DNA from: Mucilaginibacter_A sp964251965
Lineage (GTDB): Bacteria > Bacteroidota > Bacteroidia > Sphingobacteriales > Sphingobacteriaceae
NCBI GenBank assembly: GCA_964251965.1
Contig: CAXULQ010000008.1
Span: 132,317 to 196,316 of the forward strand
DNA length: 64,000 nucleotides
Direction of reading: 5' to 3'
The notes under the pieces are model-generated. The model was not told the origin of the DNA, did no database searches, and saw only the letters and a program-made list of their open reading frames with translations. How positions within the stretch are numbered: position 1 is the stretch's first letter; each line of letters opens with the position of its first letter. Position numbers and translations under genes: made by a program. Below are positions 36,435-43,888 of this stretch, in pieces.

Positions 36435-37088
36435 TTACAGCTTCATCCTCTCCCTAAAACCGCCGTTCTTCATCAAAAACTTGCCGTAATCCAGCAAATT
36501 ATCAACCGGTGAACGTTGGAACAAATCGAAAGTAACATTTACGCCTTTTTCAATAGCTTCATCTGTTTTTTCAAAACCTTTGGATTCGTCGTTTACCCAA
36601 AAATTCAGGATAAAACCAAACTGGATCCACAAAGCGTCTTTGTAACGGTTGGCCAAAAATTTACGGTCGGCCAGTTCGCCGGTTTCAATGCCATCCTGTA
36701 AAATCTGCACGCTAAAGTTTTCAAATTCTTCCTTTAAACCTGCATATATTTTTGGTGTGCCCATGCCTTTTGCAGCGCGTTTGCTGCTGTAAACCGCGAA
36801 GCTTCTTTTACCCTTCAATAATTCGAAAAAGCTGTAGAAAAATGATAAGCCTTTTTCGCGGGCAGAATATTGCGGCCAAACTTCCTGGGTTTTAATTTCG
36901 GCAATGGTTTTTAGGGCAAGGTCTGTCCAGATGCTTTGCTCCAAGCCTTCAAACGAACCGAAATGCTGGTAGAACTCTTCTTCGGAGAACTCATTTTTTT
37001 TGGCGAAAATGTAAACAGATTTTGGCTGTTCGCCTTCGGTCAGCACATAATCAATATAATCGTTCTGGATTTTTTCTGTTGAAACCAT
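36435..37088 (-). CDS. TetR family regulator
   Basis: 217 residues. The N-terminal part (EKIQNDYIDYVLTEGEQPKSVYIFAKKNEFSEEEFYQHFGSFEGLEQSIWTDL) is a TetR-type DNA-binding helix set, although the HTH is divergent. The remainder is a helical ligand domain (GKRSFAVYSSKRAAKGMGTPKIYAGLKEEFENF). Family members of this kind commonly stand beside AarF-type kinases in Bacteroidota. A motif variant (36799-36810) encodes GKRSFA, and TAAAAGAAGTAT (37101-37112) lies 13 bases before its ATG. Confidence 0.75.
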   Translation of the reverse strand: MVSTEKIQNDYIDYVLTEGEQPKSVYIFAKKNEFSEEEFYQHFGSFEGLEQSIWTDLALKTIAEIKTQEVWPQYSAREKGLSFFYSFFELLKGKRSFAVYSSKRAAKGMGTPKIYAGLKEEFENFSVQILQDGIETGELADRKFLANRYKDALWIQFGFILNFWVNDESKGFEKTDEAIEKGVNVTFDLFQRSPVDNLLDYGKFLMKNGGFRERMKL

Positions 37089-37224
37089 GATTTTATATGA
37101 TAAAAGAAGTATGTTAATTATTTGATGAATTTACGGACAATTTGCTTGCCCGGCGTTGCTAAAAGAAGGTTTGATTTTAAACTGACAAACCCGCGCCGCA
37201 AAAAAACCATTGCTAAAAAAAGCA
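37089..37224. other. Intergenic region crowded with motif variants
   Basis: Three related words occur in about 125 bases: TAAAAGAAGTAT (37101-37112), TAAAAGAAGGTT (37160-37171) and TAAAAAAAGCAT (37214-37225). The latter two look like decayed copies. No gene is seen. Confidence 0.5.
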
Positions 37225-37863
37225 TTAGTCGGCATGCAACTCCTCCGGAAATTTATCTGCTTTGGCATAACTTAAACGCGCCAGTTTTTTGGTGGTGTGA
37301 TAGCAATCCAAACCGGAAACCGTAACCGAGCCGGCCTTTTCCAAATCCACAAAACCGTCTTTGCTTACCAAACCTTCGTTAACTTTTACCCATTTTATTT
37401 CGCCGATGATGATGCTCGTTTCGTTATGGCTTACCGGCAGAATTTCTTTCAGTTCCAACCCGATCGATAAGGAAGATTCTGCAACATAAGGTGCTTTAAA
37501 ATCATCAACATAAGCTTCGGCAAAACCACAATGTTTAAACTCAGAATCTCCGGAAGGATAACGCGCGCTGGCCTGATGCGCTTCTTTATAAAACTCAGCC
37601 AAAATATTATTTAACGTATAAAAACCTGTTGTTTTGATGTTTTTCAACGTATCGTGCTGCGGGCCGGGCGGACGGGCGACCATGCCAACTAACGGCGGAT
37701 TTGCACCCAAATGAAAAATCGAACTGAAAACCGAAAGATTGGTATTTCCGGCTTCGTCAATCGTTCCCAGCAATTGCAAACTTTTAAAACCGCCCAAACT
37801 ATTGATGAACATGGCGCGAAATTGCTTTTCCATCTGCATCAAAGCATCATAATCGTAAATCAT
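37225..37863 (-). CDS. Flavin reductase family protein (FMN-binding split barrel)
   Basis: 212 residues with the flavoprotein pattern: NSLGGFKSLQLLGTIDEAGNTNLSVFSSIFHLGANPPLVGMVARP, then DTLKNIKTTGFYTLNNI (FMN phosphate region). Members reduce FMN with NAD(P)H or bind FMN as prosthetic group. It is coupled to the upstream SDR (one base between stop and start), and both precede the DUF2256-cryptochrome group on the other strand. Confidence 0.85.
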   Translation of the reverse strand: MIYDYDALMQMEKQFRAMFINSLGGFKSLQLLGTIDEAGNTNLSVFSSIFHLGANPPLVGMVARPPGPQHDTLKNIKTTGFYTLNNILAEFYKEAHQASARYPSGDSEFKHCGFAEAYVDDFKAPYVAESSLSIGLELKEILPVSHNETSIIIGEIKWVKVNEGLVSKDGFVDLEKAGSVTVSGLDCYHTTKKLARLSYAKADKFPEELHAD

Positions 37864-37864
37864 T

Positions 37865-38581
37865 TTAAAGTGGTTTTAGGGTGGATAAGCCGCCATCGAT
37901 GTTGATGATTTGGCCGGTAATCCAGGAACTGTCATCCGATAATAAAAACTTTGCTGCGTTTGCCATATCGTCCGGCTCGCCAAATTTGCCCAACGGATGG
38001 CGTTTGGCAGATGCTTCCCGTTTTTCATCCGTGTTTAATAAATGCTGAGCCAGCGGCGTGTTGGTTAACGAAGGCGCAATTACATTTACCCGGATTTTGC
38101 TCGAAACAAACTCTGCGGCCAGCGAAACGGCAAAACTTTCTATCGCACCTTTGGAGGCGGCAATGCTGGTGTGGTAGCTCATGCCAGTGCGCGCCGCAAC
38201 CGTGCTGAACAAGACCACGGATGCGTTTTCGGCAGCTTTTAAAGCTTTTAACGAAGCCTGGATCAAAGAAACTGCGCCCAAAACGTTCAGCGTAAAATCA
38301 GTAAGGTAATTTTCGCGGTTTAAACGCTGGAAAGGTTTTAGGTTGATGGAACCGACCGAATAAACCAAACCATCAATTTTCTCCGGTAATTGTGCTGCAA
38401 AACTATTATCATCCGCAGTAAAATCATAAGCGATGTGCGTTACGTTTTCGGGCAGTTCTGTTCCTGCATTTCTGGAAACCACAAAAACTTTTGCGCCTGC
38501 TGCTGTCAGTTGTTTTACCAGTGCCAATCCGATCCCCGAGCTTCCGCCGGCCACAACTATATTTTTTTCTTCAAAACCCAT
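37865..38581 (-). CDS. SDR family oxidoreductase
   Basis: 238 residues: cofactor loop VAGGSSGIGLALVKQL, a shortened VYSVGS where NNAG is usual, catalytic SxxxA and the tail GQIINIDGGLSTLKPL. The usual YxxxK is replaced by HTSIAASK, i.e. a His at the tyrosine position if aligned directly, a possible loss of classical activity. Enzymes like this are often found next to photolyases. Its ATG (38581-38579) is written by the end of an exact TAAAAGAAGCAT copy (38580-38591). Confidence 0.82.
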   Translation of the reverse strand: MGFEEKNIVVAGGSSGIGLALVKQLTAAGAKVFVVSRNAGTELPENVTHIAYDFTADDNSFAAQLPEKIDGLVYSVGSINLKPFQRLNRENYLTDFTLNVLGAVSLIQASLKALKAAENASVVLFSTVAARTGMSYHTSIAASKGAIESFAVSLAAEFVSSKIRVNVIAPSLTNTPLAQHLLNTDEKREASAKRHPLGKFGEPDDMANAAKFLLSDDSSWITGQIINIDGGLSTLKPL

Positions 38582-38663
38582 GCTTCTTTTACAGGCTAAA
38601 TTTGTTAGCTGTGATGTGGTAACATAACTTGCATTTGTTTGTTCAGTATAAATCTAAACTGTT

Positions 38664-38828
38664 ATGCTTCCCACAAAAAAATATACTAAATCTAATTTGC
38701 CATCTAAAATTTGTGTGCATTGCGGCAGGCCGTTTGAGTGGCGTAAAAAATGGGAGAAATGTTGGGACGAAGTAAAATATTGCAGCGAAGGGTGCCGAAA
38801 AGCCAAATCAGCCGGAAAAATATCTTAA
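38664..38828 (+). CDS. DUF2256 small zinc-finger-like protein
   Basis: A 54-residue protein: after a basic leader it reads KICVHCGRPFEWRKKWEKCWDEVKYCSEGCRKAK, with four or five Cys arranged as C-x2-C ... C-x8-C-x3-C, the DUF2256 signature. In many genomes DUF2256 lies directly beside cryptochrome/photolyase genes, as here (42 bases upstream of the DASH gene). The function is unknown; metal binding is likely. Confidence 0.85.
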   Translation: MLPTKKYTKSNLPSKICVHCGRPFEWRKKWEKCWDEVKYCSEGCRKAKSAGKIS

Positions 38829-38870
38829 AGAAAACAACGATTTTATACTTAATTTGTAATCATTATAAAT

Positions 38871-40322
38871 ATGAGCGGCAAAACGATTTTAGTTTGGTTT
38901 AGAAATGATTTGCGGATCCAGGACAATGAAGTGCTGACGGAAGCCGTGAACAAGGCCGACACGGTTTTACCGGTTTATTGTTTCGATCCGTTTTATTACC
39001 GCAATACTTCTTTTAGCACACAAAAAACAGGGAATTTCCGGGCACGTTTTATTCAGGAATCTGTTGCTGATTTACGCCAGTCGTTAAAAAATTTAGGCGG
39101 AGAACTGATTGTCCGGATGGGCGATCCAGCTGTGATCATTCCCGAACTGGCACAGCAATACCAGGTTTCCGAAGTTTATCACCACCGCGAAGTAGCTTTT
39201 GAGGAAACGGGCATTTCTGCAAAAGTAGAAGCCGCCCTGTGGAAACTGAAGCTTAATCTGAAGCATTTTATCGGCCACACTTTACACAATAAAGAAGATT
39301 TGCCGTTCCCGATCAAGGATATCCCGGATGCTTTTGCCGTTTTCCGCAAAAAAGTAGAACGTGATAGCCAGGTGCGCCGTTGTACCATTTCCCCCGCAAA
39401 AATCACTACACCAGAAATTATTGATGCCGGTGAAATACCAACTTTGGCCGAACTCGGTTTAACAGAACCTTTTGATGATGAGCGCGCTGTGATGCGTTTT
39501 ATCGGCGGGGAAACGGAAGGTTTGAAAAGGCTAAACAATTTTGCCGGAGATGAAAGCCAGGATAAAACATTAAAAACAGCCAACAGCAGTTTAGGGGCTG
39601 ATTTTGCCAACACAATGTCGGTTTGGTTATCGATGGGCTGTATTTCCCCGCGGCAAATTTACTGGCGGGTGCAGCAGTACGAAAAAACGCATGGCAGTAA
39701 TGCGCTAACCCATGCCATTGTGCTGGAACTGCTTTGGCGGGATTATTATCGTTTTATGTTCAAAAAACACGGCGATCAGTTTTTTCAGAAAGAAGGATTT
39801 AAAGGTGAAGCACCTCCGGAAGCTGCCAACCAGGACGAACTGCTGGAAAAATGGAAAGCCGGGCAAACCGGTGTGCCTTTTATTGATGCCGTAATGCTCG
39901 AAATGAATGCAACGGGTTATACCAGCATCCGCGGGCGGTATAATGCTGCCAGCTTTTTAGTACGGGATTTACAGGCAAACTGGACTTGCGGTGCGGCTTA
40001 TTTTGAAGAAAAACTGATTGATTACAGCCCGGCAACAAACTGGGGAAACTGGGCATCTGTTGCCGGCGTGGGCAATGATTTGAAGGAAAACCGTTCTGTT
40101 AACGTGATCAAGCAAGCCGGAGAAGCCGACCCGAAAGGGCAATATGTAAAGCTTTGGGTGCCGGAGTTGAGTGCCATCCCCGGAAAGCAAATCCATACAC
40201 CGTTTTTTTTGTCGGAAGCAGAATTGGCTGTTTACGGTGTAAAACCCGGCCGCGATTACCCAAAGCTGATCATCGACCCAAAATGGCAAAAATTGAAGGA
40301 TAAGAATGAGAGTATTTTTTGA
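38871..40322 (+). CDS. DASH family cryptochrome
   Basis: 483 residues. CRY-DASH proteins are FAD/MTHF photoreceptors that repair cyclobutane dimers mainly in single-stranded DNA. Signature segments are VWFRNDLRIQDNEVL, GHTLHNKEDLPFPIKDIPDAFAVFRKKVE (DASH-specific), MGCISPRQIYWRVQQYE, ELLWRDYYRFMFKKHG, GVPFIDAVMLEMNATGYTSIRGRYNAASFLVRDLQANWTCGAAYFEEKLIDYSPATNWGNWASVAGVGND. The second photolyase-family member of the window. A motif copy (39004-39015) encodes NTSFS near the N-terminus. Confidence 0.93.
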   Translation: MSGKTILVWFRNDLRIQDNEVLTEAVNKADTVLPVYCFDPFYYRNTSFSTQKTGNFRARFIQESVADLRQSLKNLGGELIVRMGDPAVIIPELAQQYQVSEVYHHREVAFEETGISAKVEAALWKLKLNLKHFIGHTLHNKEDLPFPIKDIPDAFAVFRKKVERDSQVRRCTISPAKITTPEIIDAGEIPTLAELGLTEPFDDERAVMRFIGGETEGLKRLNNFAGDESQDKTLKTANSSLGADFANTMSVWLSMGCISPRQIYWRVQQYEKTHGSNALTHAIVLELLWRDYYRFMFKKHGDQFFQKEGFKGEAPPEAANQDELLEKWKAGQTGVPFIDAVMLEMNATGYTSIRGRYNAASFLVRDLQANWTCGAAYFEEKLIDYSPATNWGNWASVAGVGNDLKENRSVNVIKQAGEADPKGQYVKLWVPELSAIPGKQIHTPFFLSEAELAVYGVKPGRDYPKLIIDPKWQKLKDKNESIF

Positions 40323-40357
40323 GGGGCTTTTAGCGGTGAACTTTCGGCAATCAGCGG

Positions 40358-40370
40358 GTTAGCCGCTATT
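40358..40370 (+). repeat. Left end of cassette 1 (attC-like simple site)
   Basis: GTTAGCCGCTATT is the exact 13-base reverse complement of 41259-41271, the start of the attC-like repeat after the enclosed gene. This is the end-matching expected when an integron cassette is linearised. The GTTAGCC core approaches the GTTRRRY consensus. Confidence 0.55.
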
Positions 40371-40459
40371 TGGGGAACAATTACTAAACGCTTAGGTAGG
40401 TAACCTTACTTAAAGAGCCTAATTTTAAACTCTTTTTGAACATCTTAAATAACGTTTCA

Positions 40460-41209
40460 ATGGAGCAGCATATAGTAAAAATGCAGAAGGAGTTAGTATG
40501 GCTTAAATGGTACGCTGGTTTTTTGACACTGATATTGGCGATCACAGGTTTAGCTACCTTGTCCAATTCTGGTGCCACTCGTTCAAAAGAAATTACGGCG
40601 GAACGTATCAACATCGTTGAAAGCAATGGCAGGCTGCGAATGGTTATTTCCAACAAAGAACGTTCTCCCGAAGTTCTGGCTTATGGCAAAGGTTTAACAC
40701 CACCCATTCCTGGCGGCAATAGGCCGGGGCTGGTCTTCTACAATGATGAAGGCACAGAAAATGGAGGACTGGTGTTTATGGGAGGAAAAGACAGCAGCGG
40801 AAAATATCAAGCAACCGGACACCTTTCTTTTGACCAGTATAACCAGAATCAAGTGCTCTACCTAACCTATGCCGATGACAACGGCGACCAGAACATCGGG
40901 TTGCACGTTGATGACTGGCAAACCTCACCAGCATTTTGGGACTGGCGAGCTAAGTATAAAAAAGCACAACAGCTTTCCAATGGACCTGAAAAAGAAGTAC
41001 TTATGAAAAAAATCATGGAACCCAAGGTAGGTCAAAAAGCATTTGCCCAGCGAGTTTTTGTGGGCAAAGATGAAAGCAAGACTGCAATGGTAATGCTTTC
41101 GGATAGGATGGGAAAACCAAGGCTTCAATTGCTTGTTGATTCAACTGGGGCAGCCAAACTAAACTTCTTGGATGCGCGCGGAAACATTACCTATAGTTTA
41201 CCGAAATAG
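40460..41209 (+). CDS. Membrane-anchored hypothetical protein (cassette 1)
   Basis: 249 residues from ATG 40460. A short coiled N-terminus (EQHIVKMQKELVWLKW) leads to one transmembrane helix (YAGFLTLILAITGLATL). The outer part has repeated beta-strand patterns: ITAERINIVESNGRLRMVISN, GLVFYNDEGTENGGLVFMG, VLYLTYADDNGDQNIGLHV, AFAQRVFVGKDESKTAMVMLSDRMGKPRLQLLVDSTGAAKLNFLDARGNITYSLPK. These resemble repeated beta-hairpins with N-G/D-x-G turns. Function unknown. Sole gene between the matched ends at 40358 and 41259. Confidence 0.65.
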   Translation: MEQHIVKMQKELVWLKWYAGFLTLILAITGLATLSNSGATRSKEITAERINIVESNGRLRMVISNKERSPEVLAYGKGLTPPIPGGNRPGLVFYNDEGTENGGLVFMGGKDSSGKYQATGHLSFDQYNQNQVLYLTYADDNGDQNIGLHVDDWQTSPAFWDWRAKYKKAQQLSNGPEKEVLMKKIMEPKVGQKAFAQRVFVGKDESKTAMVMLSDRMGKPRLQLLVDSTGAAKLNFLDARGNITYSLPK

Positions 41210-41258
41210 TTACTAACTCGATTTTAAACGAACAGACGGCCAACAGTGGGTTTTGTAC

Positions 41259-41503
41259 AATAGCGGCTAACGAAACGCGGCCTCAACTTTTTGTTCGCTA
41301 ATCATCAACAGTTTCGGCTGACCGAATGTAGATGAGCAATAGAAATAAACACCAACTTTTATTATGCTATTTTGCTTCAGTTTCAGCTGACGGAATAAAA
41401 TTTAGCTGGTAAAAGAAGCATTAACTTTTGTTATAAATTTAACTTTGGTTTGGGCTGTCGGGTTTCAAATTCCAGTTCTTCGCCAAGCCCTTTCCATTAG
41501 CAG
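41259..41503 (+). repeat. attC-like repeat 1 (end of cassette 1)
   Basis: Starts AATAGCGGCTAAC, complementary to the cassette's own left end (40358-40370), and ends in CCAAGCCC...ATTAGC. Its right part (about 41380-41496) is roughly 80% identical to 42365-42484 by eye. It carries an exact TAAAAGAAGCAT (41410-41421) in the middle. The inner left arm has diverged from the right arm, so the hairpin is weaker than in the other two copies. No gene in this 366-base interval. Confidence 0.55.
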
Positions 41504-41575
41504 AAATACGACGACGACGACCTACACGTCCAAAAAATATTTGACGACCATCCTAATATTTCATAAATTAGCTAA

Positions 41576-42103
41576 GTGGAGAAAAAAAGAAGTATAGCAC
41601 TTGATTTTGAAATTGACAAACTTACGAATTCAATCCAAAATACAATTTCTGGTGATAGTTTTCAGACAGAGGTTAGCTTGCTCGCAAAATCTGATTTCAA
41701 ATTAATAACTAAGAAAAACGGCTGGTTTTTTAGTTGGAAAAACGAGTTTGACGATAATGCAAAAGAAGTTTACAAGCTAACAGTTGTTCATAATTTAAAT
41801 GTTATTCAGGGTTTGTTGAGCTTAACAATAGAAACAGACCATGTATTTATGAACTTGGTCGAAAGTGCCCCTTTCAATATTGGTAAAAATAAACTTTATG
41901 AAGGTGTTGCTGGAAATTTGGTTGCTTATGCTTGCAAAGTTTCTTTTCAAAAAGGTTTTGAAGGTTTCGTTGCGTTCGACGCAAAGACAAAACTTATTCA
42001 GCACTATGAAAAAACGTTAGGCGCGTATCGGTTTGGCGGACAAAGAATGATTATTCCAACACACGCTGCAAAATTTTTAATTGACAAGTATTTTAAAAGT
42101 TAA
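41576..42103 (+). CDS. GNAT-like putative acetyltransferase/toxin (cassette 2)
   Basis: 175 residues from a GTG start; no ATG is suitable. The central segment (ESAPFNIGKNKLYEGVAGNLVAYACKVSFQKGFEGFVAFDAKTKLIQHYEKTLGAYRFGGQRMIIPTHAAKFLIDKYF) has the layout of a GNAT acyl-CoA fold. A 58-residue protein begins 3 bases after the stop, a two-gene arrangement typical of small toxin-antitoxin loci, which integrons often carry. Family assignment is tentative. The gene is A/T-richer than neighbours, consistent with transfer. Confidence 0.6.
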   Translation: MEKKRSIALDFEIDKLTNSIQNTISGDSFQTEVSLLAKSDFKLITKKNGWFFSWKNEFDDNAKEVYKLTVVHNLNVIQGLLSLTIETDHVFMNLVESAPFNIGKNKLYEGVAGNLVAYACKVSFQKGFEGFVAFDAKTKLIQHYEKTLGAYRFGGQRMIIPTHAAKFLIDKYFKS

Positions 42104-42106
42104 ACA

Positions 42107-42283
42107 ATGGGATATATAAAAGAACCAAAAGGCATAGACTTTATTATTCAAAGTAAGCCTTTGACAGATCAGGAAAGAAAAGAAATAAGTAAGTACATTC
42201 AAGATTACAAGACAAAGCAATCTGGAAACAAGTCAATAACACAAGTTAGAATGTCTTCTTCAAAGCAAAAAAATTTGACTTGA
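42107..42283 (+). CDS. 58-aa partner protein (cassette 2)
   Basis: Reads MGYIKEPKGIDFIIQSKP, then LTDQERKEISKYIQDYKTKQSGNK and a basic tail. The N-terminus resembles that of small proteins found after GNAT-like genes in Bacteroidota; a role as antitoxin is inferred. ATG at 42107 is 3 bases after the upstream stop and the stop lies 11 bases before the attC-like repeat. Confidence 0.6.
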   Translation: MGYIKEPKGIDFIIQSKPLTDQERKEISKYIQDYKTKQSGNKSITQVRMSSSKQKNLT

Positions 42284-42294
42284 TATAAAAGCAC

Positions 42295-42493
42295 TTCTGC
42301 TAACATTGGTTTGGCAAAAAACTGGCTGATGGAAGCTATTGAACTTTTGTTTTACTATTTTGCTTTGGTTTCAGCGGAAGGAACAAAATTTAGCCGGTAA
42401 AAGAAGCATCAACATTTAATTATAAATTCAACTTTGGTTTCAGCTGAAGAATTTCAAATTCAAGTTTTTCACCAAGCCTTTTCCGTTATATGC
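42295..42493 (+). repeat. attC-like repeat 2 (end of cassette 2)
   Basis: Begins TTCTGCTAAC, the complement of its cassette's left end TTAGCAGAA (41497-41505), and ends GTTATATGC (42485-42493). Inner arms also pair: TTGGCAAAAAACTGG near 42311 with CAAGTTTTTCACCAA near 42461. Total about 195 bases, longer than classic attC sites (57-141). Holds TAAAAGAAGCAT at 42398-42409 in the loop region. Confidence 0.6.
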
Positions 42494-43524
42494 TACTTTT
42501 AGACGACATCGAAATGCGTAATCAAATGATAGAAACTAACGAAATGATTGAACTAAAAGCAAACTTTAAGACAAGAAAATGGCTATTTTTAGTCATCTTA
42601 ATATTATTTTTTGCTACATTTAACTATTGCCAAGCCCAAAAACTAAGCAAACCAGAAAAGAATTTTGAGTTTTTTTGGAATACGTTTGATAAGTATTATC
42701 CGAGTTTTAAAATAAGAAAAGTAGATTGGCAAGAACAATACACAAAATATAGACCGTTAGTTACAAAAAATACAACTGACGATGAACTTTTTAACATTTT
42801 GAATGAAATGGTAACTCCGTTGAGAGATGGACACATTGCTATTTCAAAAACTGGCGATTTGCTTGCAAGTGCTAAGTACTCAGCTTTTCACCAACAATTC
42901 CCAACCAAAGACTCCGTCAATCAACTAAGGACTGTGATTGCCAAAAACCTATCTTCTTTGGGTTTTTCTAATTTTATTAAGTTTAACAGCACTTTTCCGA
43001 TTGGAGGTTTTTCTACATCAGAACATTATGGATACTTGCAATTGAATGGTTTTGGCGGAATGCCTTTGAAAGAGTTTGAAAAACAGTTGGATGAGATGTT
43101 AGCAAGGTTTAAAGAAAAAAAAGCTGTGATTATTGATATTCGTATCAATGGTGGTGGAGAGCCTGTATTTGTTGAGGCAGTTGTAAAAAGATTTTCTAAC
43201 AGCTTTGAAAAACCATTAGTTTTATTGACCAGCGGGGCATCTATTAGTGCTGCGGATCATTTTGCTATGAATTTGATGGACTTTCCAAATGTTACAATCA
43301 TTGGTGAACGCACCGCAGGAATGTTCTCAAGCATGGTGGGCAAAAAGATGCCAAATGGCTGGGAGTTCTCACTTTCACACGAAACACATCTGGCAAAGGA
43401 TGGTAATAATTATGAGGGAGTTGGAATACCAGTAGATATTGAAGTAGCAAATACCAAAGATAACCTTGCAACAGGTAAAGACCCAGTTTTGAGTAAAGCT
43501 ATCGAGTTTTTGAGTATCAAATAA
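42490..43524 (+). CDS. S41 family peptidase, exported (cassette 3)
   Basis: Up to 344 residues; the first ATG (42490) lies inside the attC-like core, and later starts at 42514, 42526 or 42541 would shorten it and give a better signal peptide (RKWLFLVILILFFATFNYCQAQ). S41 C-terminal-processing-protease features: GYLQLNGFGG, VIIDIRINGGGEPVFVEAVVKRF, and the catalytic serine in LLTSGASISAADHFAMNL, then GERTAGMFSSM. No PDZ domain is evident. Related tricorn/CTP-like peptidases act in the periplasm on unknown substrates. Only gene of its cassette. Confidence 0.83.
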   Translation: MLLLDDIEMRNQMIETNEMIELKANFKTRKWLFLVILILFFATFNYCQAQKLSKPEKNFEFFWNTFDKYYPSFKIRKVDWQEQYTKYRPLVTKNTTDDELFNILNEMVTPLRDGHIAISKTGDLLASAKYSAFHQQFPTKDSVNQLRTVIAKNLSSLGFSNFIKFNSTFPIGGFSTSEHYGYLQLNGFGGMPLKEFEKQLDEMLARFKEKKAVIIDIRINGGGEPVFVEAVVKRFSNSFEKPLVLLTSGASISAADHFAMNLMDFPNVTIIGERTAGMFSSMVGKKMPNGWEFSLSHETHLAKDGNNYEGVGIPVDIEVANTKDNLATGKDPVLSKAIEFLSIK

Positions 43525-43604
43525 AAATATATAATAACCTAATAATTTTGATAAAATCGCTAAGGTAATTACTCAATAAAAAACAATCAGTTTGAAAGAA
43601 AAGC

Positions 43605-43799
43605 AGCATATAACATAGTATTTGCGAAAAAGTGGGTAGACGGAAGTAATTGAACATCAGGAAATTAATTATACGTTTGTACGGGCGGACGGAACTTCAT
43701 AAAGCAGTTGGAAGTAATTGAACTTTTGAACAAATCTGGGCGGACGTTCGGGCAGAACGTTTCCAAATCCCACTTCTTCGCAAATGCTCTTCCGTCAAT
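43605..43799 (+). repeat. attC-like repeat 3 (end of cassette 3)
   Basis: Begins AGCATATAAC (43605-43614), exact complement of GTTATATGCT at the left end of its cassette (42485-42494). Inner arms 43620-43636 and 43769-43785 are complementary at 16 of 17 positions. It lacks the dispersed 12-mer found in repeats 1 and 2. No gene lies in the 364-base interval 43525-43888. Confidence 0.6.
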
Positions 43800-43888
43800 A
43801 ATGTACTACCGGCAAATCGCCAACTTAAACCTCACAACGGCTTAGAACGTTTTTTTGTAAATTTGTCTCCCAGTTCAGCAACAACAAA

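Noticed and set aside
41576..41590. The AAAAAAGAAGTAT at the start of the GNAT-like gene as a motif copy
   Set aside because: The T before the A run is missing and the A/T flank does not fit; it is probably just Lys/Arg codons.
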